Shown in pieces: positions 24,604-34,493 of a DNA stretch of 64,000 nucleotides. This stretch comes from Sphingomonas sp. HITSZ_GF (GTDB lineage: Bacteria > Pseudomonadota > Alphaproteobacteria > Sphingomonadales > Sphingomonadaceae). Position 1 is the first letter of the stretch; the number at the start of each line of letters is the position of its first letter. The notes beneath the pieces are model-generated. The model saw nothing but the letters and a program-made list of their open reading frames with translations. It was not told the DNA's origin and did no database searches. A program made the translations under genes and the position numbers. The DNA lies in contig NZ_JARQXA010000001.1 in assembly GCF_029543155.1 (NCBI RefSeq), positions 434,001 through 498,000 of the forward strand. Direction: 5' to 3'.

Positions 24604-24864
24604 TTGGAACTGCTGCTTCTCCTGACTGCCTTCCTCGCGAGCCTGACCGGCGTCGGTCAGGCCGATCGCGGCGGGATGCGGCAGGTGCAGGGCGTGGCGG
24701 TGGTCCAGGCGGCGCAGGCAGCCCAGGCGGCGGTGCTTCCTGCCCGGCGCGCGGCGCCTGCGGTGGCCGTGCCGCTGCTCCGGCCCGAAAAGGCCCTTCC
24801 GCTCTCTGCCCTTCAGCAGCCCATCGTGGCGCTGCATCTGCCGTTCGAGCGCCGGCTCGAATGA
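24604..24864 (+). CDS. hypothetical exported protein upstream of secA
   Basis: The frame ending at 24864 contains a good signal-peptide-like stretch (ELLLLLTAFLASLTGVGQA) and then an Ala/Val/Pro-rich low-complexity tail. No ATG precedes the hydrophobic part; TTG at 24604 or 24589 would have to be the start, and no clear ribosome site is visible. It is followed by a hairpin terminator and then secA. Codon composition is consistent with coding, but the evidence is thin. A noncoding secA leader is the alternative. Confidence 0.35.
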   Translation: MELLLLLTAFLASLTGVGQADRGGMRQVQGVAVVQAAQAAQAAVLPARRAAPAVAVPLLRPEKALPLSALQQPIVALHLPFERRLE

Positions 24865-24872
24865 GCTTTTTC

Positions 24873-24903
24873 GCGGCCCGCTGAACCCTAGCGGCCGCTT
24901 TTT
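24873..24903 (+). terminator. intrinsic terminator upstream of secA
   Basis: GCGGCCCGCT (24873-24882) pairs with AGCGGCCGC (24890-24898) with one bulged C, followed by a run of five T. It would isolate secA from the transcripts before it. Confidence 0.65.
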
Positions 24904-24979
24904 CCGTTTCAGCATCCAAACGGGCGCCGACCCTGGTGGCGCGCCCGTCCGACCACCCTAGATTTAGACTGGAAAATCC

Positions 24980-27721
<2,742 letters not shown>

Positions 27722-27728
27722 GGCACCC

Positions 27729-27875
27729 AATTCCTCCCCCAGCTTGTCTGGGGGAGGGGGACCAGCGAAGCTGGTGGAGGGGCCGGCGCATTGCGCCGGT
27801 CTTTTCGTATCCGCCCCTCCACCACCGGCCTGCGGCCGGCGGTCCCCCTCCCCGAGACAAGCTCGGGGAGGAATT
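27729..27875. repeat. nested inverted repeat downstream of secA
   Basis: Outer arms TTCCTCCCCCAGCTTGTCTG... (27731 onward) and ...AGACAAGCTCGGGGAGGAA (to 27873) are complementary with a few mismatches. A CCACC...GGTGG inner pair lies inside them. Each arm also self-pairs (CCCCCAG...CTGGGGG; CCCCGAG...CTCGGGG). A terminator sits in the centre. Confidence 0.8.
27783..27805 (+). terminator. intrinsic terminator after secA
   Basis: CCGGCGC-ATT-GCGCCGG forms a perfect 7-bp stem, followed by TCTTTT. It sits at the centre of the nested inverted repeat that follows secA. Confidence 0.82.
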
Positions 27876-27951
27876 CAGGCAATGAAAAGGGGAGGCGCCA
27901 CAAGCCCTCCCCCGACCCCTCCCGCAAGCGGGAGGGGAGTTTTGCTTGCGC

Positions 27952-28545
27952 TTACTTCGGCGCCGGCATCTGGATCGAAGGGCCGAGGCGGGCGACGACT
28001 TCGTGCGCGTCGAAGGCGCGGACATTGTCATTCGGCTTCGGGCCCTTGCCCATCACCACTTCGGCCATAGCCTCATATTGGGTGACGGTGCGGTAGTCCC
28101 AGTCGCGGTCGCGCCAGAAGGGATCGTCATAGAAGGGGTCCCAGCTGCGCCAGCCCCAGCGCGGGCCGCGATAGAAGCGCCAGGACGGGCTCCAATAGCC
28201 CCAGGGGCCGGAGCCCCAGGCGCTGGGCGTGCTGACGATGTCCGTCTTCTTCTCGGTGTCGCGATCGGACAGCACGAAATAGTCGAAGCCCTGCTGGAGC
28301 GTGAGCTCGGCAGCGCGATAGAGCAGGTAGCGCTCGACCGTCTCGCGGGCGGTGAGGCTGTTGCCGGCAAAGCTGACGCGGAAGCGGTTGCCCTCGATCT
28401 GCTGGTCCGAATAGCCGGCGCGGGCGCTGCCGGAGCCGGTTGCAGGCTGATAGGGCGTTGCCGTCATACAGGCCGACAGCGGGATGCTGCCGGCGAGGAC
28501 GAGAGCAAGCGCTGCGAACCGGGGGCGCTTGGGAGTTCTCAACAT
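27952..28545 (-). CDS. lipoprotein, probably CC0125/CC1285 family
   Basis: 197-residue lipoprotein. The N terminus has a basic start, hydrophobic core and lipobox SIPLSAC (Cys at about 26), so it is anchored to a membrane by lipid. The mature part includes TPYQPATGSGSARAGYSDQQ and GNRFRVSFAGNSLTARETVE, which resemble the alphaproteobacterial CC0125/CC1285 lipoproteins; function is unknown. A Trp/Tyr/Arg-rich stretch (WGYWSPSWRFYRGPRW) follows. ATG at 28545 has GGAGGAACC directly upstream, one of the clearest ribosome sites here. Confidence 0.8.
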   Translation of the reverse strand: MLRTPKRPRFAALALVLAGSIPLSACMTATPYQPATGSGSARAGYSDQQIEGNRFRVSFAGNSLTARETVERYLLYRAAELTLQQGFDYFVLSDRDTEKKTDIVSTPSAWGSGPWGYWSPSWRFYRGPRWGWRSWDPFYDDPFWRDRDWDYRTVTQYEAMAEVVMGKGPKPNDNVRAFDAHEVVARLGPSIQMPAPK

Positions 28546-28665
28546 GGTTCCTCCGAACTTAGAATATTGGGCACTGCTATGACGGAACGAACGCGCGCCG
28601 GCAGGGATGTGTCCGCGGCGGAGCGTGGCATAAGCGCGATTGACCGTGGGTGAATGAACGCGATT

Positions 28666-29178
28666 TCATGCAAGGCGTTCAGGAACCTCCATCGCCTCGG
28701 CAGCCAGCGTGTCGCGCGGCGCCATCGCCTCCCATGGGAAGACGAACCAGTCCTTGTCGACCGAGCGGTCGATCGTGCGCGCGCGATAGTCGACTTCCTG
28801 CGAGGAGCGGACATTGTCGAGCAGCACGGCGAACTTGACGCGGCTGGCAATGGCGCCTTCGTCGGCGAGCGCTGCGCGGATCTCGCCGATCGTGCGGCCG
28901 CTGTCGTTGATGTCCTCGACGAAGAGCAGCCGGTCGCCGTCGCGGGTGCGCCGGGCGAGCACCGACACCAATTCCTCGCCGAACTGGGCGATCTTGGTCG
29001 AATAGTCGATCGAGACCAGTGGCAGCCCCATCCGGTGCGACAGGAATACCGCCGGCGTCAGCCCGCCGCGGCCGACCCCGACGAGCAGGGTGGGCGTCCA
29101 CGCCTCGCAGGCTTCGGCGATGGCGTGGATGCCGATCACCATCTCGTCATGGGTGAAGTGGGTGAAGATGATGCTCAT
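28666..29178 (-). CDS. purine phosphoribosyltransferase
   Basis: 170-residue type I phosphoribosyltransferase. The PRPP-binding motif is LLFVEDINDSGRTIGE, and LLVGVGRGGLTPAVFLSHR is the N-terminal phosphate loop. It resembles xanthine/hypoxanthine/guanine salvage enzymes. The gene overlaps the stop of an adenine-deaminase-type gene (ATGA), and the product of that enzyme, hypoxanthine, would be a natural substrate. The base specificity is inferred from this pairing rather than from residues. Confidence 0.82.
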   Translation of the reverse strand: MSIIFTHFTHDEMVIGIHAIAEACEAWTPTLLVGVGRGGLTPAVFLSHRMGLPLVSIDYSTKIAQFGEELVSVLARRTRDGDRLLFVEDINDSGRTIGEIRAALADEGAIASRVKFAVLLDNVRSSQEVDYRARTIDRSVDKDWFVFPWEAMAPRDTLAAEAMEVPERLA

Positions 29179-30191
29179 GCGTTGGCCTCTGCATAGGCGT
29201 CGATCCGGGCGAGATGCGCGGCAACCGCGTCGTCGGGAAGGAACGAGCCAAGAAACGAATTTCGCGCCAGCGTCACCAGGTCACGCTTGCTGAGCGTGCG
29301 GCCCTGGGCGATCGCGCGGAAATTGTCGGCGACATAGCCGCCGAAATAGGCCGGGTCGTCGGAATTTACGGTGGCGCGCAGGCCGAGTTCCAGCATCCGG
29401 TCGATCGGATGCACGTCGACCGAGGCGACGTTGCACAGCTTCACGTTGGAAAGCGGGCAAACGGTGAGCGTCATCGACGAGCGGGCAAGGCGGGCGACCA
29501 GTGCCGGATCCTCGAGGCTGCGATTGCCATGATCGAGCCGATCGACCTGCAGCAGGTCGAGTGCTTCCTCGACATAGGCGGGCGGACCTTCCTCGCCGGC
29601 ATGGGCGACGCGCTTGAGGCCCATCGCCGCGGCCGCAGCGAAGACGCGCTCGAACTTGGAAGGCGGGTGGCCGACTTCGGATGAATCGAGGCCGACGCCC
29701 GCGATCCGGTCTATCCAGGGCTGCGCCTGGGTCAGCGTCTTGAAGGCGTCTTCCTCATCGAGATGGCGCAGGAAACAGAGGATCAGCTTCGAAGTGATGC
29801 CCAGCCGTTCCTCGGCCTCGCCCATGCCGGCGAGCAGGCCGTTGGCGACCACGCCGAAGGGAATGCCGCGGTGCGTGTGCGTCTGCGGATCGAAGAAGAT
29901 TTCGGCATGGACGACGCCGTCTTTCGCGACGCGCTCGAAATAGGCGAGGGCGAGGTCGCGGAAATCCTCCTCGGTGCGCAGCACGTCGGCGCCGGCATAA
30001 TAGATGTCGAGAAAGTCCTGGAGATTGGAGAATTCATAGGCTGCCCGCACTTCGTCGACCGAGGCGAAGGGGATGGCGACCCCGTTGCGCTGGGCAAAGG
30101 CGAACATCTGTTCGGGTTCCAGGCTGCCTTCGATATGAAGATGCAGCTCGGCCTTGGGCAGGCCGGTGATGAAGGCGTCGAGGTCGGTCAT
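29175..30191 (-). CDS. adenine deaminase (adenosine deaminase family)
   Basis: 338-residue amidohydrolase. Metal ligands appear in KAELHLHIEGS and HAGEEG, with DHGNRSLED and TVNSDDPAYFGGY completing the active site. The segment GVGLDSSEVGHPPSKF is typical of adenine deaminases of this family; adenosine deaminases usually read GLDLAGDE there. The enzyme should therefore convert adenine to hypoxanthine and ammonia. It is translationally coupled to the following phosphoribosyltransferase gene, giving a two-step salvage unit. Adenosine as substrate is the alternative. Confidence 0.85.
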   Translation of the reverse strand: MTDLDAFITGLPKAELHLHIEGSLEPEQMFAFAQRNGVAIPFASVDEVRAAYEFSNLQDFLDIYYAGADVLRTEEDFRDLALAYFERVAKDGVVHAEIFFDPQTHTHRGIPFGVVANGLLAGMGEAEERLGITSKLILCFLRHLDEEDAFKTLTQAQPWIDRIAGVGLDSSEVGHPPSKFERVFAAAAAMGLKRVAHAGEEGPPAYVEEALDLLQVDRLDHGNRSLEDPALVARLARSSMTLTVCPLSNVKLCNVASVDVHPIDRMLELGLRATVNSDDPAYFGGYVADNFRAIAQGRTLSKRDLVTLARNSFLGSFLPDDAVAAHLARIDAYAEANA

Positions 30192-30259
30192 CGACGAAGC
30201 ATCGCAGGCGCGGGGAGGAGTCGCAAGACCGGCCTGGTCTCAGGATGCGGCGCGGGCCC

Positions 30260-31348
30260 TCACATCGGCCATGCCGGCCGTGAGAGGAAGCCGCTGGCTT
30301 CGATCGGGGAGGGACCGCTCGATGCGGAAGGCGGCGCGAAGCCCGGATCGTCATGCGCGGAGCGCCGCCAGGCGCTGGGTGAGATGCCGAACTCGGAGTT
30401 GAACCAGCGCGTGAATGCCGCGGGCGAGGTGTAGCCGAGCATCTCGCCGATCGAGGCGAGCGAATGAACGCTGTTGAGCAGGTGACGCACGACCAGTTCG
30501 CGGCGCACGCTGTTGAGCACTGCGCTGAACCCGGTGCCTTCCGATTCCAGCTTCCTCTGGAGCGTGCGCGACGCGATGCCGAGATGCCGGGCGACATTGT
30601 CTATCGAGCCGTGGCCCGAAGGGAGCAGCACATAGAGCGCGCGACGGGTGCGATCGACCTGGCTGAGCAGCGGCGCCGAGGGCAGCAGCGTCTCGAAATA
30701 GCTGTTGGCATAGGCCGCCAGGTTTGACCGGTAGCCGGGGTTGCGCGCCTGGAGCGTCGCACGGCTATAGGCGACGCCGTTCAGGTCGCTGCCGAACATC
30801 ACCGGGCAACCAAGCACCCGATGATGTACCTCGAGCGACCGCGGTGCTGCGTGCATGAAATGCACGCATTCCGGCCTCCATGCCTCGCCGGCAATCTCGG
30901 TGAAGGCGCGCGAGAGGATCGCCCCGACCGCCTCATGCGCCTGGCGCGGCACGAAATCGATGTTGCTGACGATCTGGGTGCGTACCAGCCCCATGTCGCC
31001 ATGCATTTCGAGGGTGAAGGTCAGCAGGTCGCTGAGCAGGTGCTGGTAGCGGATCAGCGTGCGGATCGCATCTTCCAGCGTCTCCTGCTGCTGCAGCACG
31101 AGACTTACCGGGCCCATTGCGGAGAGATCCCTCCGCTCCGCAATCAGCATCGCGAATTGCGGGCAATTGGCCTCCATCGCCGAACGTTCGAGGATCGATG
31201 CGATTGCACCACGAGGCAATCGCTCTTCCGGATTTCGCAACTGCGAAGGATTTACACCAGTGTCAGCAAGAATTCGATACGGATCGAGCCCGACTTCCAA
31301 GGCGACCGTTACGTAGTTCATCAATATCGCTGCACGTCCCGAGGTCAT
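30260..31348 (-). CDS. AraC-family transcriptional regulator
   Basis: 362-residue regulator. The N-terminal two thirds match the OruR/ArgR-like ligand-binding domain often found in AraC relatives (YVTVALEVGLDPYRILADTG, then RYQHLLSDL). The C-terminal double helix-turn-helix reads VARHLGIASRTLQRKLESEG and LASIGEMLGYTSPAAFTRWF. ATG at 31348 has GGGGAGGG upstream; the frame stays open beyond it without conserved sequence. The ligand is unknown. It is divergent from an orphan histidine kinase, and the 175-base gap between them may carry both promoters. The purine-salvage pair lies downstream but is not an evident target. Confidence 0.88.
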   Translation of the reverse strand: MTSGRAAILMNYVTVALEVGLDPYRILADTGVNPSQLRNPEERLPRGAIASILERSAMEANCPQFAMLIAERRDLSAMGPVSLVLQQQETLEDAIRTLIRYQHLLSDLLTFTLEMHGDMGLVRTQIVSNIDFVPRQAHEAVGAILSRAFTEIAGEAWRPECVHFMHAAPRSLEVHHRVLGCPVMFGSDLNGVAYSRATLQARNPGYRSNLAAYANSYFETLLPSAPLLSQVDRTRRALYVLLPSGHGSIDNVARHLGIASRTLQRKLESEGTGFSAVLNSVRRELVVRHLLNSVHSLASIGEMLGYTSPAAFTRWFNSEFGISPSAWRRSAHDDPGFAPPSASSGPSPIEASGFLSRPAWPM

Positions 31349-31523
31349 GCAGGGCCCTCCCCATGCCCGGAATGCATCCGGGACATTCCGAAGCTTATGT
31401 AGGTTGACGCCAACTGCCAAGTAGATGGCGTGAATTGCAAAGCAGTTTCCTTCGCGGAGCCCTAAGGGTCGCTCCAGACACCGGTTTCCTTGGGCAGGGG
31501 GGCGGGGGCACGGAGAAAATTTA

Positions 31524-32345
31524 ATGGGGTTCGAAGGCGTTTCGGTTGCCAGGCGTAGCGGGCAGGAAGTTGCGCAGCCGCTGTCGATTGTAAGTGATTC
31601 GGGTTCGTTGAAGCTCGAAGTGATCGAAATGGACGATTGCGCCCCCAGCGACTCGGCCGCGCGCGCGCGCCTGACCGCAATGAGCGCGATGGCCGCGGCG
31701 ATGGCGCACGAGCTGAGCCAGCCGCTGACTGCGGCGAGCAACTATATGCAGGGCTGCGCCGCCGTTATCCGCCAACGCATCCACGGGCTGGAACAGTTGC
31801 TCGGCTTCATCGAGGATGCCGCGGCACAGACCGCACGCGCGTCGGACATCGTGCTGCGCATGCGGTCTTTCGTGAAGACGGGCCGGATCGACGCGCAACC
31901 GGAGTGCCTGGTCGAGATGCTCGACGCGGTAAGCGCCCGGCTGTCGTGCCTCGGCAATGTCGAAGTGGTCCGCGCATTCGAGCCGGGCGCGACCTGCGTG
32001 CTCGGTGACCGCATCCAGCTCGAGATGGTGCTTTCCAATCTGCTGCTCAACGCTGCCCAGGCGATGTCGGACAGCAAGGTGCGCCGGATCGCGATTTCGG
32101 GCTGGAGCGAGGGCGCGCGCATCCGCATTCGGGTCGCCGACACCGGGCCGGGCGTGCCGCCCGAAATTCGCGAGCATCTGTTCGAGCCGATGGTCAGCAC
32201 CAAGGTGGATGGCACCGGTCTCGGCCTGGCGATCTCGCAGACGATCGTCGACGCGCATCGCGGCACGCTGACCATCGAGCCGTCCGAGCCCGGCGAAGGC
32301 GCCGTGTTCGTCCTCGCGCTGCCGAAGGGCGAGGAACGCTTCTAA
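31524..32345 (+). CDS. orphan sensor histidine kinase, FixL/DctB-like core
   Basis: 273-residue cytoplasmic kinase. The H box MAAAMAHELSQPLTAASNY (with a real His) places it with the FixL/DctB group. The ATP-binding part has the N box LEMVLSNLLLNAAQAM, VADTGPGVPPEI and GTGLGLAISQTI. Only about 55 residues precede the H box and no TM or PAS domain is recognisable, so the sensing input is unclear. No response-regulator gene lies in this window. ATG at 31524 has GGAGA seven bases upstream. A strong terminator follows. Confidence 0.85.
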   Translation: MGFEGVSVARRSGQEVAQPLSIVSDSGSLKLEVIEMDDCAPSDSAARARLTAMSAMAAAMAHELSQPLTAASNYMQGCAAVIRQRIHGLEQLLGFIEDAAAQTARASDIVLRMRSFVKTGRIDAQPECLVEMLDAVSARLSCLGNVEVVRAFEPGATCVLGDRIQLEMVLSNLLLNAAQAMSDSKVRRIAISGWSEGARIRIRVADTGPGVPPEIREHLFEPMVSTKVDGTGLGLAISQTIVDAHRGTLTIEPSEPGEGAVFVLALPKGEERF

Positions 32346-32385
32346 AGGTTGCCCCCCAAGAGCGGTCCGTCCCCCCGGACCCTCG

Positions 32386-32418
32386 AGCCCCGCCCGACCC
32401 CCCTCGGGCGGGGCTTTT
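32386..32418 (+). terminator. intrinsic terminator after the orphan kinase
   Basis: AGCCCCGCCCGA (32386-32397) pairs with TCGGGCGGGGCT (32404-32415), a 12-bp stem, then TTTTCG. A smaller hairpin, GGTCC...GGACC, lies just upstream. Confidence 0.9.
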
Positions 32419-32520
32419 CGTTACGCGATGTTGGGAAAGGGGCAAGCGCGCGCGGCGGCGCAGGCGTAGGAGAACGGGTGTCTCCACACGGGTAAATCCA
32501 AGGATTTCAGTAGTTTGTGG

Positions 32521-32595
32521 TGGCTCCCTGAGTAGGATTCGAACCTACGGCCGCTCGATTAACAGTCGAGAGCTCTACCGCTGAGCTATCAGGGA
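32521..32595 (-). tRNA. tRNA-Asn (anticodon GTT)
   Basis: On the minus strand a complete 75-base tRNA is seen. The acceptor stem TCCCTGA/TCAGGGA, D stem GCTC/GAGC, anticodon stem CTCGA/TCGAG with loop CTGTTAA, and T stem GTAGG/CCTAC all pair. The GTT anticodon reads AAC and AAU. The CCA end is encoded (GGGAG-CCA). Confidence 0.97.
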
Positions 32596-32668
32596 TCACC
32601 ATCTCTCCGCTGGGCTGTGCCGCGGCGGAGGCGGCCCTATGCAGCGGGTTTTCTGGAATTGCAAGGGG

Positions 32669-33439
32669 TCAGGCGACGAATTGTTCCATCGTTATGCGAT
32701 CGTCCAGCGCATGCTCTGGATCGAAGAGCAAGGTGAGGTCGCGGTGATGGTCGATTTCGATATCGACCCGCGCGACGTCGCGCACTTCGCGCTGGTCCGC
32801 CACCGCGCTGACCGGGCGCTTGTCGGCCTCGAGCACGCGAATCGCGATGCGTGCCTTGTCGGGCAGGATCGCGCCGCGCCACCGTCGCGGACGGAACGGG
32901 CTGATCGGCGTCATCGCCAGCATCGCCGAACCGAGCGGCAGGATCGGGCCCTGCACCGAGAGGTTATAGGCGGTGGAGCCGGCGGGGGTCGCGATGAGCA
33001 TCCCGTCACACACAAGCTCGGGCAGCACGATGCGATCGTTGACTGTGATCTCCAGCTTCGCGGTCTGGCGGGTTTCGCGCAGAAACGAGACTTCGTTGAT
33101 CGCCGGCAGCTCGAAGCGTTCCCCCACCGCATTGACCGCATTCATCTTGAGCGGGCTCACCTTGAACGGCTTGGCACGGGCGAGCCGCTCGTCGAGCCCT
33201 TCGCGACGCCAGTCGTTCATCAGGAAGCCGATCGTGCCGAGGTTCATTCCGAACACGGGAATGTTGCGGCGATTCTCCAGCAGCATGTGCAGCGTCTGGA
33301 GCATGAAGCCGTCGCCGCCCAACGCGACGATCGAATCTGCCTGATCGACAGACACCCAGTCATACGCCGCGCGCAGCTCCTCGGCGGCAAGCTGGGCGGG
33401 TTCGGTTGGCGAGGCGACGAGCGCGCGCAGCTGACTCAT
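32669..33439 (-). CDS. nadK: NAD kinase
   Basis: 256-residue NAD kinase, which makes NADP from NAD and ATP. The catalytic VALGGDGFMLQTLH, GMNLGTIGFLMN and LIATPAGSTAYNLS motifs are all present, and the length is the usual short alphaproteobacterial form. ATG overlaps the moaA stop as ATGA, so nadK is downstream of moaA in one transcript. This pairing has no direct metabolic logic, although MoaA depends on reduced iron-sulfur clusters. tRNA-Asn follows on the same strand. Confidence 0.96.
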   Translation of the reverse strand: MSQLRALVASPTEPAQLAAEELRAAYDWVSVDQADSIVALGGDGFMLQTLHMLLENRRNIPVFGMNLGTIGFLMNDWRREGLDERLARAKPFKVSPLKMNAVNAVGERFELPAINEVSFLRETRQTAKLEITVNDRIVLPELVCDGMLIATPAGSTAYNLSVQGPILPLGSAMLAMTPISPFRPRRWRGAILPDKARIAIRVLEADKRPVSAVADQREVRDVARVDIEIDHHRDLTLLFDPEHALDDRITMEQFVA

Positions 33440-34434
33440 CCGCCGGTTACGCTCATATGGCGGCGCGTAGCAGGCGCGGCGCCGGTGGCAATGCGGAAGG
33501 CGTGGCGTGCGGGCTTGATCGCCAGCGCACCGTCGATCGCCTGGTCGAGGCCGGTGGGCCCGTCGACGCGCAAGGCTGTCTTCAGATCGACACCCTCGTC
33601 ATGGCCGAGGCACATATAGAGCTTTCCATCGGTAGCGAGGCGGACACGGTTGCATCCGTCGCAGAAATTGGCGCTGAGCGGCGTGATCAGGCCCAGCCGC
33701 GTCGCGGTGCCGGCGACGCGCCAGTAGCGCGCGGGGCCGCCGGTGCGGTGCGTGTCGGGAATCAGATCAAAACTTTGCTTGAGATCGGCGAGCACGCCGG
33801 TGAGCGGAAGGAAGCGATCTTCACGATTTTCGTCCACATCGCCAAGCGGCATCGTCTCGATCAGGGTGAGGTCCATGCCCTGCGAGGCTGCCCAGGCGAG
33901 CATCGGGGCGATTTCGGCCTCGTTCAGGCCCTTGAGCGCGACCATGTTGAGCTTCACCGCCAGCCCGGCCGCCTGCGCGGCTTCGATACCGGCCAGCACC
34001 TTCGCCACATCGCCATGGCGAGTGATGTGGCGGAACCTCTCGGGATCGCGGCTGTCGAGGCTGACATTGACGCGGCGCACCCCGGCCTCGCGCAGCGCCG
34101 CGGCATGCTCGGCAAGGCGCGTGCCGTTGGTGGTGAGGGTGATCTCGTCGAGCCCGCCGCCCAGATGGCGCGCGATACGGCGGATGAGGTCCAGCGTGTC
34201 GCTGCGCACCAGCGGCTCGCCGCCGGTGAGGCGGATCTTGCGCACCCCGCGCGCAACGAAGCGGTCGGCGATCAGCGCCAGCTCGTCGAGGCTGAGCAGC
34301 GCGGCACGCGGCAGGAACGTCATCGTCTCGGACATGCAGTAGCGGCAGCGCAGGTCGCAGCGATCCGTGACCGAAATGCGCAAATAGTGGATCGCGCGGC
34401 CATGGGCGTCGATCAAGGCGGGCGCGGCTGCCAT
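33436..34434 (-). CDS. moaA: GTP 3',8-cyclase MoaA
   Basis: 332-residue radical-SAM enzyme of molybdenum cofactor synthesis. The SAM-binding cluster is CDLRCRYC in SVTDRCDLRCRYCMSE. A second 4Fe-4S site near the C terminus is seen in NFCDGCNRVRL and LYMCLG. RKIRLTGGEPLVR follows the first cluster. It converts GTP to the cyclic precursor of molybdopterin. ATG at 34434 is used; ATG at 34452 would add six residues, and neither has a clear ribosome site. moeA, another cofactor gene, lies far away at 61.5 kb. Confidence 0.94.
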   Translation of the reverse strand: MAAAPALIDAHGRAIHYLRISVTDRCDLRCRYCMSETMTFLPRAALLSLDELALIADRFVARGVRKIRLTGGEPLVRSDTLDLIRRIARHLGGGLDEITLTTNGTRLAEHAAALREAGVRRVNVSLDSRDPERFRHITRHGDVAKVLAGIEAAQAAGLAVKLNMVALKGLNEAEIAPMLAWAASQGMDLTLIETMPLGDVDENREDRFLPLTGVLADLKQSFDLIPDTHRTGGPARYWRVAGTATRLGLITPLSANFCDGCNRVRLATDGKLYMCLGHDEGVDLKTALRVDGPTGLDQAIDGALAIKPARHAFRIATGAAPATRRHMSVTGG

Positions 34435-34493
34435 GTGGGACGAGTTACGCATGATGATAGCGGTGGGCAAGCGTTCGCGTTATCGAGGGCGGA

